DNA from: Oscillospiraceae bacterium
GTDB taxonomy: Bacteria; Bacillota; Clostridia; Oscillospirales; Oscillospiraceae
Assembly (NCBI GenBank): GCA_031264545.1
Contig: JAISDV010000160.1
Coordinates: 1 to 26,047, forward strand
Direction of reading: 5' to 3'
DNA length: 26,047 nt
Shown one piece after another: positions 7,486-15,573 of the stretch. The notes beneath the pieces are model-generated. The model was not told the DNA's origin. It saw only the letters and a program-made list of their open reading frames with translations, and made no database searches. Numbering within the stretch: position 1 is the first letter of the stretch; every line of letters starts with the position of its first letter. A program made the position numbers and the translations under genes.

Positions 7486-7580
7486 TAAAAACGGATCATT
7501 TGTAGAATTTGTTCCAAATTTGAAATCAGCCTGCGCCGCTTTGTCATTTCGAAGAATGGAAACGGCCCGTACCGGCCGGC

Positions 7581-7609
7581 AAAACGGCGGCGGTCAATGA
7601 CCGCCGCCG
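7581..7609 (-). terminator. Terminator of the amino-acid ABC operon
   Basis: Two perfect 12-base arms (7585-7596 and 7598-7609, CGGCGGCGGTCA and its complement) form a very stable stem, followed on the minus strand by TTTT (7584-7581). It lies 35 bases past the stop of the ATPase gene. Confidence 0.8.
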
Positions 7610-7643
7610 GATATAATATCAGTGATAATCCGTGATATTTTTT

Positions 7644-8387
7644 TCAGAGAACCTTTGCCAGAAAGCTTTTGAGCCGGCCGCTTTGCGGCCGGTCAAAGAC
7701 GGCGGAGGGCGTGTTCTCCTCCACGACTCTGCCTTCGTCCATGAAAATGACCCTGGAGCCGACCTCCCGCGCGAAGCCCATCTCGTGCGTAACGACGATC
7801 ATCGTCATGCCCTCGTTGGCAAGCTGCTTCATGACCTCAAGCACCTCGCCGACCATTTCAGGGTCAAGGGCGCTCGTCGGCTCGTCGAAAAGCATGACCT
7901 CCGGGCTCATGCAAAGGGCGCGGACGATCGCGATGCGCTGCTTCTGTCCGCCCGAGAGCTGGCTGGGATAGGCGTTCGCCCGATCCTCGAGCCCAACGCG
8001 CTTTAAAAGGGCCATCGCCTGGGCGTCGGCTTCTTCCCTACGTCTTTTGAGAATTTTTATCGGCGCGGCGGTCATGTTCCTCAGGATCGTCATATGCGGG
8101 AAAAGATTGAAATGCTGAAAAACCATGCCCATTTTCCGGCGGTGCAGGTTGATATCAGTTTTCTCGTCTGTGATATCGGCGCCGTTGAAAAGAATGTGTC
8201 CCCCGGTCGGCACCTCGAGCAGGTTCAGGCAGCGCAGAAAGGTGGACTTTCCGCTGCCGGAGGGGCCGATCACGACCACGACCTCGCCCTTGCGTATCTC
8301 CTCCGAGATACCGTCAAGCGCCTTGATACTGCCGCCGTTATAGTATTTTTTCAGATCGCTTACACTGATGAGCGTTTTATCGTTCAC
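7644..8387 (-). CDS. glnQ: Polar amino-acid ABC transporter, ATP-binding protein (GlnQ-type)
   Basis: A 247-residue ATPase of the polar amino-acid uptake family at its usual length. Motifs: Walker A GPSGSGKST (about residues 40-48), Q-loop in GMVFQHFNLFPHMT, signature LSGGQKQR, Walker B VMLFDEPTSALDPE, switch histidine in VVTHEMGFAREV. Two copies should power the permease encoded just upstream. Start is GTG at 8387, 10 bases after GGAGG, inside the last 11 bases of the permease gene, so translation is coupled. The substrate (glutamine, cystine, arginine and so on) cannot be told from the ATPase. Confidence 0.9.
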   Translation of the reverse strand: MNDKTLISVSDLKKYYNGGSIKALDGISEEIRKGEVVVVIGPSGSGKSTFLRCLNLLEVPTGGHILFNGADITDEKTDINLHRRKMGMVFQHFNLFPHMTILRNMTAAPIKILKRRREEADAQAMALLKRVGLEDRANAYPSQLSGGQKQRIAIVRALCMSPEVMLFDEPTSALDPEMVGEVLEVMKQLANEGMTMIVVTHEMGFAREVGSRVIFMDEGRVVEENTPSAVFDRPQSGRLKSFLAKVL

Positions 8388-9090
8388 TTGCGCGCAGCCT
8401 CCTTTCGAGACTGCCCAGCAGCCAACTGAGAATCATTACAAGGGCAAGATAAATCAGCGCTATTGCGATCAAGGGCATAAACGCCTGATAGGTTTTACCT
8501 TGAATAAGCATGGCGGCCTTCGTCAGATCGCGCAGTCCGATGACCGTGACGATCGAAGTCTCCTTGAGGAGCGTTATCAGCTCGTTGCCCAGAGCGGGTA
8601 AAATCATTTTTATTGCCTGAGGAATGATGATCAGGCGCATCGTGCCGGCATAGCCAAAGCCGAGAGAACGGCCAGCCTCCATTTGACCGGGATCGACAGA
8701 CATGATCCCGCCGCGGATGATTTCCGATGCATAGGCGCCGGAATTGATCCCGAAGGCAAGCACAGCAACGCCGATCTGATTGCGCGTATTGCTGAAGATA
8801 ACGAAATACATGATGAGGAGCTGCACCATCATGGGGGTTCCGCGAATCACGGTGGTATATACCTTGCACAAGGCGTTGAGTATCTTCAGAACAGGATTGA
8901 CCTTTCTGAGCGCCTGCTGATCATGGGCCGCCCGGATGACCGCGATGATGATACCCAGCGCAATACCCAAAATCAGCGCGAGCAGCGTGACAAGCAAGGT
9001 GGTACCCAGACCTTTTATGTAGAGCAGCCAACGGCCGCCTTCCACAAAGCTCTGATAAAAATCCTTTTGTAGCTCAGGCCAGAATTCCAA
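8377..9090 (-). CDS. glnP: Polar amino-acid ABC transporter, permease (GlnP/HisM-type)
   Basis: A 237-residue inner-membrane permease with about five helices. It begins with a membrane helix near residues 22-45 (GLGTTLLVTLLALILGIALGI) and carries the EAA contact loop with EAGRSLGFGYAGTMRLIIIPQAIKM, which docks on the ATPase. VIRGTPMMVQLLI is typical for the His/Glu/Gln permease family. Start is TTG at 9090 with a GGGGA-type ribosome binding site 8-9 bases ahead; no better start lies downstream. Only one permease is present, so it should act as a homodimer. It lies between the binding-protein gene and glnQ in one transcription unit. Confidence 0.9.
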   Translation of the reverse strand: MEFWPELQKDFYQSFVEGGRWLLYIKGLGTTLLVTLLALILGIALGIIIAVIRAAHDQQALRKVNPVLKILNALCKVYTTVIRGTPMMVQLLIMYFVIFSNTRNQIGVAVLAFGINSGAYASEIIRGGIMSVDPGQMEAGRSLGFGYAGTMRLIIIPQAIKMILPALGNELITLLKETSIVTVIGLRDLTKAAMLIQGKTYQAFMPLIAIALIYLALVMILSWLLGSLERRLRASER

Positions 9091-9117
9091 GCGGCGCTTC
9101 CCCTTTCCTTCGGAAAA

Positions 9118-9143
9118 GAGGGGAGGCCAAAAGGCCGCCCCTC
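9118..9143 (-). terminator. Hairpin between binding protein and permease (attenuator)
   Basis: GAGGGG-x-GGCC, a 4-base loop, and GGCC-x-CCCCTC pair with one central mismatch; TTTTCC follows on the minus strand. A partial terminator or 3'-protecting stem here would raise binding-protein mRNA over permease mRNA, a usual arrangement in such operons. Confidence 0.65.
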
Positions 9144-9160
9144 AGCTGCAAAACCTATGA

Positions 9161-9949
9161 TCAGCCGGCTTTGATATATTTATCTACAATACTCTGGACC
9201 GTGCCGTCTTCAATGAGCGCCTTAAGAACGGTATTCACCTTATCTGTAAGCGCGGTGTTTTCCTTCGATACGCCGATCGCGTATTCCTCGGTCACAAACG
9301 GCGTTTCAAGAATAACAAGCCCGGGATTGTCCGCGACATAGGCTCTTGCAGGCTCGTTATCAATAACGACGCAGTCGACCTTTCCGGAAATGAGCGCCTG
9401 AACGGCTGTCGCCCCGTTTGTATAGGCGATCACGCTGTCTTCGCCAAAGCCGCCGTTCTCAGGCGTATCGGAGCAGTAGATATAGCCTGTCGTGGCTTCC
9501 TGTGTGCCGATCATGTGGCCCTCGAGGTCGTCGGCGGATTGGATTTCCGAGCCTTCCTTAACGATGATGACCTGCTTGCCGGTCGCGTAGCTGCTTGTAA
9601 AGTCAATATTCTCCAGACGATCTGGGCGCACTGTGAGGCCGGCCATGGCTATGTCGCTTTTGCCTGACTGGACGGCCGTAATGACCGAGCTGAAGTCCAT
9701 GTCGTCGACGACAAGCTCGAGATCGAGACTCTCGGCGATCTTTGCGGCGATTTCCACGTCGATGCCTTCAAAGCCGCCGCCGTCCTTGACCATCTCATAA
9801 GGCGGAAAAGCCGCGTTTGTCGCCATATGGAGCTTTCCGCTCTCTACGGTCGTAACCGCACCGGATCCTTTTGTGCCGCCGCAGGCGGCCAAAGACAGGA
9901 GCATAGCAAGCGCGAGAACGGCAAGGAACACCTTTTTAATGTTTTTCAT
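9161..9949 (-). CDS. Amino-acid ABC transporter, substrate-binding lipoprotein
   Basis: A 262-residue family 3 extracellular solute-binding protein. It has a lipoprotein signal with lipobox LAAC and Cys near residue 23, then the mature fold: MATNAAFPPYE at the first strand, FEGIDVEIAAKIAESL, the ligand-site word DIAMAGLTVRPDRLENIDFTSSY, the hinge and TQEATTGY in the second lobe, and VDCVVIDNEPARAYV. It captures an amino acid outside the membrane and hands it to the permease downstream. ATG at 9949 lies 8 bases after GGGGTG. First gene of the three-gene operon with its own promoter at 10003-10031. Confidence 0.92.
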   Translation of the reverse strand: MKNIKKVFLAVLALAMLLSLAACGGTKGSGAVTTVESGKLHMATNAAFPPYEMVKDGGGFEGIDVEIAAKIAESLDLELVVDDMDFSSVITAVQSGKSDIAMAGLTVRPDRLENIDFTSSYATGKQVIIVKEGSEIQSADDLEGHMIGTQEATTGYIYCSDTPENGGFGEDSVIAYTNGATAVQALISGKVDCVVIDNEPARAYVADNPGLVILETPFVTEEYAIGVSKENTALTDKVNTVLKALIEDGTVQSIVDKYIKAG

Positions 9950-10002
9950 TCGATTTCACCCCATAAAATAAATCATTATCCGGTTTTTGTTCCGTTTGTT
10001 TG

Positions 10003-10031
10003 ATTATATTACGGAGTGAATGATTATTCAA
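10003..10031 (-). promoter_or_regulatory. Promoter of the amino-acid ABC operon
   Basis: On the minus strand TTGAAT (10026-10031) and a perfect TATAAT (10003-10008) are 17 bases apart. The leader before the ATG at 9949 is about 50 bases. Upstream, GCATAAATAT occurs at 10081-10090 and again at 10121-10130, exactly 40 bases apart; the first copy extends to the palindrome GCATA-AA-TATGC. Confidence 0.75.
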
Positions 10032-10130
10032 GAGGTTTTTCGATGTTCTCATAAATTCTGCATATTACCTAAAATTATAGGCATAAATATGCAATTTTCA
10101 CATAACATCTTGGAACATCCGCATAAATAT

Positions 10131-11477
10131 TCATTGTTTGCTGTTTGGTGCAGTTTTTCCTCCGTGTTTTTCCACAAGCCCGCCGTATTTTTCGCACAAC
10201 CGGATCCGCTCGTCTTCCCTGCCGCCGACAGCCTCGACGGCAATCGCGGATTCCTCGGAAAGCGGAGAGATCCGCACCCGGCAGTGCCCGTCCAAAAGGC
10301 TGATGCCGTCGCTGAAATCAGCGCCCGTTTCCCAGAGAACGGCGGAGAGTGCCCGCATCAGCCCGGCCCTGTTATCACAGGAAATTTCGCGGCGGAGTCC
10401 GGCCGAGCACCGCTCCGGTTTTTTGTCCGGTTCGGCCGGGGAAGGTACAGTTGACGGCCCGGCCGCGATCACGTCGCCGCGGCCGGTCACAGTGCCGGGA
10501 TACAAGGCCACGCCGCTGCAAACGACTGTTCCGCTGATCACACAGGCCTCTCCGATTTTCGCGCCGTCGATCACGGAGTTGACGACCCGGCTGTAAGCGC
10601 CGATCCTGCTGCCCGCATGTATGACGCTCCGGCCGATGACCGCGTCGTGACCGATCGCGGCGCCGTCGCAGATAACGCAGGGCGGCTCCAGGCGGATGGA
10701 AGCCGGCAACCCGACGGGGGCGTGAACGCCGGAGGGCAGGCTGTTGCTCTGCGCGGGGCGGAGCTTGAGCCTGCCGTCGAGCGCGTCGAGACAGCAGCGC
10801 AGATAGCTGCGGCTGTTTCCGATATCGCACCAGTAGCCCTGCATGGGGATACCGACGATATCCAAATGCCTGGCGGCCATCAGCGGAAAAAGATCGCGCG
10901 CGAAGTCAAAGGCCGTATCCGGGGGGATCAGCGCGAAGATCTCCGGTGAAATCATATAGATGCCGGTGTTGACAAGGTCTGTCACGACCCGCTCCCAGCT
11001 TGGTTTTTCAATGAAGCTGACGACCCGGCCGCTGCTGTCGGTCAGCACGGTTCCGTAGGGCAGGGGCTCCGAATGCGGATACAGCGCTATCGTGACGGGC
11101 GCGCCGCGCCGCTTGTGCTCGGCCGCCAGGTAAGTTAAGTCGAAATCGCAGGCCGCGTCTCCGCTGATGACCAGAAAATCCGCGTTTCCGATAAAATCCT
11201 CGCAGCAGCGGACGCCGCCCGCCGTTCCCATCGGCTTTTTTTCGACCCGGTACTGCATTGAAACGCCGAAGGCCGAGCCGTCGCCGAAATGGCGCATTAT
11301 GGACTCGGGCCTGTGCCCCAGCGTGGCGCACAGCTCCGTAAAGCCGTGCATTTTCAAAAGGGCGACAAGGTGCGCCATCAGCGGACTTCCGAGAAGTCCG
11401 GTCATCGGCTTGGGCAGGGCTTCGCATATCGGCCGGAGCCGCGTTCCTTTTCCGCCCGCCATAATGATCGCTTTCAA
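10131..11477 (-). CDS. NDP-sugar pyrophosphorylase with hexapeptide region and lone mutase-like C-domain
   Basis: 448 residues. Residues 1-235 are a nucleotidyltransferase: AGGKGTRLRP (7-16), the Lys of LPKPM, ISGDAACDFDL, FIEKPS and the NTGIYM word. This makes NDP-sugars such as GDP-mannose from NTP and sugar-1-phosphate. Residues about 255-340 show left-handed beta-helix hexapeptides (VICDGAAIGHDAVIGRSVI). Residues about 362-440 (NRAGLMRAL, DGISLLDGHCRVRISPLSEESAIAVEA, YGGLVEKH) resemble only the last domain of a phosphomannomutase; the three catalytic mutase domains of the ~800-residue bifunctional clostridial proteins are missing. Start is TTG at 11477, with AGGGG 9 bases ahead. The same frame runs on to 12059 but overlaps the opposite-strand gdpP and lacks support. 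Sugar specificity is not decided. Confidence 0.8.
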   Translation of the reverse strand: MKAIIMAGGKGTRLRPICEALPKPMTGLLGSPLMAHLVALLKMHGFTELCATLGHRPESIMRHFGDGSAFGVSMQYRVEKKPMGTAGGVRCCEDFIGNADFLVISGDAACDFDLTYLAAEHKRRGAPVTIALYPHSEPLPYGTVLTDSSGRVVSFIEKPSWERVVTDLVNTGIYMISPEIFALIPPDTAFDFARDLFPLMAARHLDIVGIPMQGYWCDIGNSRSYLRCCLDALDGRLKLRPAQSNSLPSGVHAPVGLPASIRLEPPCVICDGAAIGHDAVIGRSVIHAGSRIGAYSRVVNSVIDGAKIGEACVISGTVVCSGVALYPGTVTGRGDVIAAGPSTVPSPAEPDKKPERCSAGLRREISCDNRAGLMRALSAVLWETGADFSDGISLLDGHCRVRISPLSEESAIAVEAVGGREDERIRLCEKYGGLVEKHGGKTAPNSKQ

Positions 11478-11526
11478 AGCATCACGCCCCTTCAAATAAA
11501 GTCTTTCCCGGGCGCGATGAAAATAA

Positions 11527-11545
11527 CCGCGGAAAAATTCCGCGG
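11527..11545. repeat. Perfect palindrome in the divergent intergenic region
   Basis: CCGCGGAA-AAA-TTCCGCGG, 8-base arms, sits between the divergent pyrophosphorylase (start 11477) and gdpP promoter (11581). It could be an operator for either gene or a stem in the leader of the minus-strand gene. Confidence 0.5.
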
Positions 11546-11580
11546 TGACGCTGTTTTTTGATGCTTTTGCAAGGCTGCTA

Positions 11581-11609
11581 TTGTAATGCGCAAAAAACGT
11601 TGATATAAT
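11581..11609 (+). promoter_or_regulatory. Promoter of the gdpP-rplI-dnaB operon
   Basis: TTGTAA (11581-11586) and a perfect TATAAT (11604-11609) lie 17 bases apart. The leader of about 105 bases contains a near-palindrome CCGCGGCATATGCTGCGG (11620-11637) and the word GCTGCGGAAAGT twice (11631-11642 and 11682-11693). Confidence 0.72.
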
Positions 11610-11720
11610 AAAAACCCCGCCGCGGCATATGCTGCGGAAAGTGGCCTTATTCAACAATACTGTTCCGGCGCGCCGGGCCGAGCTGCGGAAAGTTCGTCTT
11701 TTCAGGAGAGAGGTAAGCGG

Positions 11721-13709
11721 ATGAACAACAACTTGAAAAGACTGCTCGAGCCGGGAACAAGGCTGTATGTCTTTTTCCTCGTGGTTTTTGCGGGCATCGG
11801 CTTCATCTTCAATAGCAAGCTGGCTGTTGCGGAGATCGCCATTGTCGCCCTGCTGCTGGTTTATTCGATAACGGTCAACCGCCGCAGGCGCAAAGACTTT
11901 CTGGCCTATCTCGAATCGGTCGCGGCCGACATCGAAGCAGTCAAGAGCGACACGCTCGTCAATTTCCCTCTGCCGATGGTGGCGTTCAAGCTGGAGAACA
12001 CCGCGATCGTCTGGGGAAACAGCTTTTTTTCGGAAATCTTCGGCAAAAAGAAGTTTCATTTTGATATGCGGATTTCAGACCTCGCGCCGGGCTTCACGTC
12101 CAAATGGCTGACCGAGGGCAAGCTTCAGTATCCTGAGCCGATCGAGGCAGGCGGCAGGCGCTTCCGGATCTACGGCAATATTATTAGAGGCGAGGGCGAG
12201 AACAGCCGGGGCTTCATGGGCATCAGCTTCTGGCTGGATGTTACGGAATACGAGCAGCTCCGGGAGGAATACGAAAGCTCGCGTCCCATCGTCGCTATCG
12301 TCCTTTTCGACAATCTTGACGAGATCTCCAAAAACCAACCCGAGCGGGTCAGGACCCGGCTGCAGAACGCGGTCTCGGAAAAGGTCGAAAACTGGTGCTC
12401 AGACATGGGCGGCATCGTCTGCCACTACGACAAGGAGAGATACCTCGTCATCTTTGAGCAGCGGCATTATCAAAGGCTGGCCGGCGAGAAATTCTCGCTT
12501 ATGGACAGCGTGCATGAGCTCGTGAGCTCCAGCGGCATTCACGCCTCCGTCAGTATCGGCGTCGGCCGGGACGGCGGAAGCTTTGAGGAAAACTATAATT
12601 TCGCCCTGCTGAGCACGGAGATGGCGCTGTCCCGGGGCGGCGATCAGACCGTTATCAAAAACCGCTTCAATTTCGAGTTTTTCGGTGGGCGCGGAACAGA
12701 GATCGAGTCCCGGACCAAGGTCAAGTCCCGCGTGATCGCAAACGCGTTGTCGGAGCTGATCAAAAGCTCCGGCCAATTGCTTATCATGGGCCACAAATAC
12801 GGCGATATGGACTCGGTCGGCGGTGCGGCAGGGCTTTGCTGTATTGCGCGCAAGCTCGGGCGCAGGGCGTATATCGTCGTCGATGAGCGCAACTGCGCCG
12901 CCGGCAGTCTCCTCGAAAGGCTGAAGGCCGCGCCGGAATACCGGGATGCGGTGATTTCTCCGCAGGAGGCGATCCTGCGGGCGGACAGGGATACGCTGTT
13001 GGCCGTCGTCGATACCAACAGGCCCGAGCAGGCCGAGGACAAAAACCTGCTGATGGCCTGCAACCGGGTCGTCGTGATCGACCATCACAGGCGGGCGGCA
13101 AGCTATATCCAGAATGCCGCGCTGACCTTCCTCGAGCCCTACGCGTCCTCGGCGTGCGAGCTGGTCTGTGAGCTGGTGCAGGAGCTGGTCGAGCAGACGG
13201 ATATCCTCAAATCTGAGGCCGACGCGCTGCTTGCCGGCATCGTGATGGACACGAAAAATTTCACCCTGCGTACCGGCGAGCGCACCTTCGACGCCGCGGC
13301 CTTCCTCAACAGGGCGGGCGCGGATACGATCACTGTCAAGAAGCTCCTCCAGAACGACATAGACGACACGGTCGCGCGTTATAAGATCCTGCAGAAGGTC
13401 CGCGGCTATCGGGACAATATCGCCGTCGCCGTGATCGAGGAGCCGCAGGATCGGACCGTCGCGGCACAGGCCGCAGACGAGATGCTCAATATTACGGGGA
13501 TCCAGGCCTCCGTTGTCATTTACCCGACCGGCAGCGGCGGAGCCATCATTTCGGCGCGTTCTATCGGAGAAATCAACGTTCAGCTCCTGCTCGAGACACT
13601 TGGCGGAGGCGGCAACAAATCCGCTGCCGGCGTCCAGTTCGAGAACATCACGCTGCAGGACGCGGCCGGCCGCCTGTTCGAAGCCATCGACAACTATTTT
13701 AAAGAGTAG
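11721..13709 (+). CDS. gdpP: Cyclic-di-AMP phosphodiesterase GdpP
   Basis: 662 residues with the full GdpP layout: two N-terminal membrane helices (about 15-32 and 35-53), a PAS-like domain (about 75-170), a degenerate GGDEF domain (about 185-315, ending HASVSIGVG and ALSRGGDQTVIK), then DHH and DHHA1 phosphoesterase domains. Metal ligands are visible in GHKYGDMDSVG (about 356), VVDTNRP and VIDHHRR (about 453). In the DHHA1 glycine motif I read GGGGNKSAAG (about 628) where the familiar form has GGGGH. The enzyme hydrolyses c-di-AMP, which controls potassium/osmotic balance and wall stress. ATG at 11721 follows AGGAGAGAGG. The gdpP-rplI-dnaB order is the same as in Bacillus. Confidence 0.93.
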   Translation: MNNNLKRLLEPGTRLYVFFLVVFAGIGFIFNSKLAVAEIAIVALLLVYSITVNRRRRKDFLAYLESVAADIEAVKSDTLVNFPLPMVAFKLENTAIVWGNSFFSEIFGKKKFHFDMRISDLAPGFTSKWLTEGKLQYPEPIEAGGRRFRIYGNIIRGEGENSRGFMGISFWLDVTEYEQLREEYESSRPIVAIVLFDNLDEISKNQPERVRTRLQNAVSEKVENWCSDMGGIVCHYDKERYLVIFEQRHYQRLAGEKFSLMDSVHELVSSSGIHASVSIGVGRDGGSFEENYNFALLSTEMALSRGGDQTVIKNRFNFEFFGGRGTEIESRTKVKSRVIANALSELIKSSGQLLIMGHKYGDMDSVGGAAGLCCIARKLGRRAYIVVDERNCAAGSLLERLKAAPEYRDAVISPQEAILRADRDTLLAVVDTNRPEQAEDKNLLMACNRVVVIDHHRRAASYIQNAALTFLEPYASSACELVCELVQELVEQTDILKSEADALLAGIVMDTKNFTLRTGERTFDAAAFLNRAGADTITVKKLLQNDIDDTVARYKILQKVRGYRDNIAVAVIEEPQDRTVAAQAADEMLNITGIQASVVIYPTGSGGAIISARSIGEINVQLLLETLGGGGNKSAAGVQFENITLQDAAGRLFEAIDNYFKE

Positions 13710-13753
13710 GCGCGGCGGGTCTCTCACATTTTCGGAAAGCGAGGTAAGCTTCA

Positions 13754-14203
13754 ATGAAGGTCATTTTTATTTCGGATGTCAGGGGTCAAGGGAAAAAAGA
13801 CGAGATCAAAGAGGTCTCCGACGGCTATGCCAGAAACTACCTCTTCCCCAGAAAGCTGGCTCTCGAGGCCAGCGCGGACGCGCTCAACGCCATAAAGCTT
13901 AAGGAAAAGGCCAAAGCCGCGCAGGCCGCCAAAGAGAAGGCGCTCGCACAGGAAAACGCGAAAAAGCTGGAATCGGTCGTCGTCAGGATTCCCGCAAGAG
14001 CGGGCGCGGGCGGGAAACTCTTCGGCTCCGTCACCTCCAGGGAAATCAGCGACGCGCTCTCGGCTCAGTGCGGCATCCCGATCGATAAGCGGGATATTGT
14101 GCAGACCGAACCGATTAAGAATTTCGGCGCCTACGCCGTCAAATGCAAGCTCGGCTACGAGGTCGCGGGCACGATCAATCTCATTGTGACGGAAGAAAAA
14201 TAG
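13754..14203 (+). CDS. rplI: Large-subunit ribosomal protein bL9
   Basis: 149 residues, the usual length of bL9. The N-terminal rRNA-binding domain shows VRGQGKKDEIKEVSDGYARNYLFP (family signature G-x-x-x-x-V-x-x-GYARNYL), followed by a long charged Ala/Lys helix (about 40-80) and the C-terminal domain with GKLFGSVTSREISDAL and the end GTINLIVTEEK. It binds 23S rRNA near the L1 stalk. ATG at 13754 follows a GAGG ribosome binding site. Located 44 bases after gdpP and 20 bases before dnaB, in one operon. Confidence 0.96.
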   Translation: MKVIFISDVRGQGKKDEIKEVSDGYARNYLFPRKLALEASADALNAIKLKEKAKAAQAAKEKALAQENAKKLESVVVRIPARAGAGGKLFGSVTSREISDALSAQCGIPIDKRDIVQTEPIKNFGAYAVKCKLGYEVAGTINLIVTEEK

Positions 14204-14223
14204 AAGCGGCAAAGGACTGCATT

Positions 14224-15573
14224 ATGGACGAACTGTTTGAACTCAGGGTGCCGCACTCGGCGGAAGCGGAGCAGGCCGTTATCGGCGCGATGCTCATTGA
14301 CCCCGCCTGCGTTCCGGACGTTCTTCAGAGGGCAAAAAGCGAGGATTTTTACCTCGAGCTGAACCGTGACGTCTTCGATACGATCAGCAGCATGTACGTA
14401 TTCGGCAAAACGGTCGACCCGATCACCGTTTTGGACCAGCTGCGCATCCGCGGCTGCCTGCGGGATAATTCCCAGAGCTATCTGCTCGAGCTGATGCAGC
14501 TCACCCCGACCGCGGCGAACGTGATGAAATACGTGGAGATCCTGCGCGGGCAGTCGCTCCTGCGGGCGCTTCTCAAGGTCGGAAACGACATTACCGAGAT
14601 GGTGCGCACGGGCGCCGGCGAGGCCGACGCCATGCTCGAGGCGGCGGAACGGAAGGTCTACGCGCTGCGGCAGGGAAGGACCGTCGGCGGCCTGGTGACG
14701 ATTTCAAGTGTGATCCAGGACGTCTACAATCAGATCTCCGTTATGGCGGCGGAGGGCAGCAAAATGCCCGGCCTGCCGACAGGACTCCCCGATCTGGACA
14801 GCGCGATACTCGGCCTGAACAAGGGCGACCTCGTGGTGATCGCGTCCCGTCCCGGTATGGGTAAGACGAGTATCGCGCTCAATATCGCCCTCAGCGTCGC
14901 CAAAACCTCGAACAAAATCGTCGCTGTTTTTTCCCTCGAAATGTCGCGCGAGCAGCTGGCTGTGCGCCTTCTCGCGGGCGAGGGCCTGATCGACGGCCAG
15001 AAGCTGCTCACCGGCCGGCTCAGCCAGGCCGACTGGGAACGGATCGGTACGGCAGCCTCGGTTATCAGCGAAACGGATATTCTGATCGACGACAACCCAG
15101 CGCTCTCCGTCGCGGATATGAACGCGCAGTGCCGCAGGCTGGACAACCTCGGCCTCGTGGTCATCGACTACCTGCAGCTTATGCAGTCGGCGGGATCAGG
15201 GCATACTTATGCGGGAGAGAGCCGCACGACGGCCGTTTCAGACATGAGCCGTGCGCTTAAAATTATGGCGAAGGAGCTGAACGTGCCGGTTGTCTGCCTT
15301 TCTCAGCTCTCCCGGGCCAACGAGGGCAGAACGAATAAGCGCCCCGCCCTTTCCGACCTGCGCGAATCCGGTGCGATCGAGCAGGATGCGGATATTGTTA
15401 TCGGCCTTTACCGGGAGGGCTATTACGATAAGGAATGCCCAACGCCGAACGACGCCGAGGCCATCATCCTCAAAAATCGCCACGGCGAACCGCGGAAGAT
15501 CCCCCTCATGTGGCTGCCGGAATACACCAGCTACGTCTCGGCCGATCGGCGGCACGACGATAATGAATACTGA
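14224..15573 (+). CDS. dnaB: Replicative DNA helicase DnaB
   Basis: 449 residues, standard length, without an intein. The N-terminal domain begins PHSAEAEQAVIGAMLIDP; the RecA-like C-domain carries Walker A ASRPGMGKTS (about 207-216), Walker B LVVIDYLQLM, the arginine-finger region and VCLSQLSRANEGR, then DLRESGAIEQDADIV. It is the hexameric fork helicase (called DnaC in Bacillus). ATG at 14224 lies 8 bases after AAAGGA; the frame is open upstream into rplI but without a start signal. The last 11 bases overlap tilS, so translation of the two is probably coupled. Confidence 0.96.
   Translation: MDELFELRVPHSAEAEQAVIGAMLIDPACVPDVLQRAKSEDFYLELNRDVFDTISSMYVFGKTVDPITVLDQLRIRGCLRDNSQSYLLELMQLTPTAANVMKYVEILRGQSLLRALLKVGNDITEMVRTGAGEADAMLEAAERKVYALRQGRTVGGLVTISSVIQDVYNQISVMAAEGSKMPGLPTGLPDLDSAILGLNKGDLVVIASRPGMGKTSIALNIALSVAKTSNKIVAVFSLEMSREQLAVRLLAGEGLIDGQKLLTGRLSQADWERIGTAASVISETDILIDDNPALSVADMNAQCRRLDNLGLVVIDYLQLMQSAGSGHTYAGESRTTAVSDMSRALKIMAKELNVPVVCLSQLSRANEGRTNKRPALSDLRESGAIEQDADIVIGLYREGYYDKECPTPNDAEAIILKNRHGEPRKIPLMWLPEYTSYVSADRRHDDNEY

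Larger units (their letters stand above)
7276..7643. other. Intergenic region with hairpins, a repeat copy and minus-strand promoters
   Basis: No gene is seen here. The stretch holds two minus-strand promoter-like sites, one copy of the 30-bp interspersed repeat, a 20-base inverted repeat at 7440-7459 (AATAATCGC-TT-GCGATTATT), and, at its right end, the terminator of the amino-acid transporter operon. Confidence 0.6.

Noticed and set aside
11478..12059. N-terminal extension of the pyrophosphorylase frame on the minus strand
   Set aside because: It lies opposite gdpP, has no family similarity and no ribosome binding site; the protein family begins at the TTG at 11477.
12399..13754. 451-codon minus-strand frame opposite gdpP
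   Set aside because: His/Arg/Asp-rich antisense shadow of a GC-rich gene with clear gdpP domains on the plus strand.
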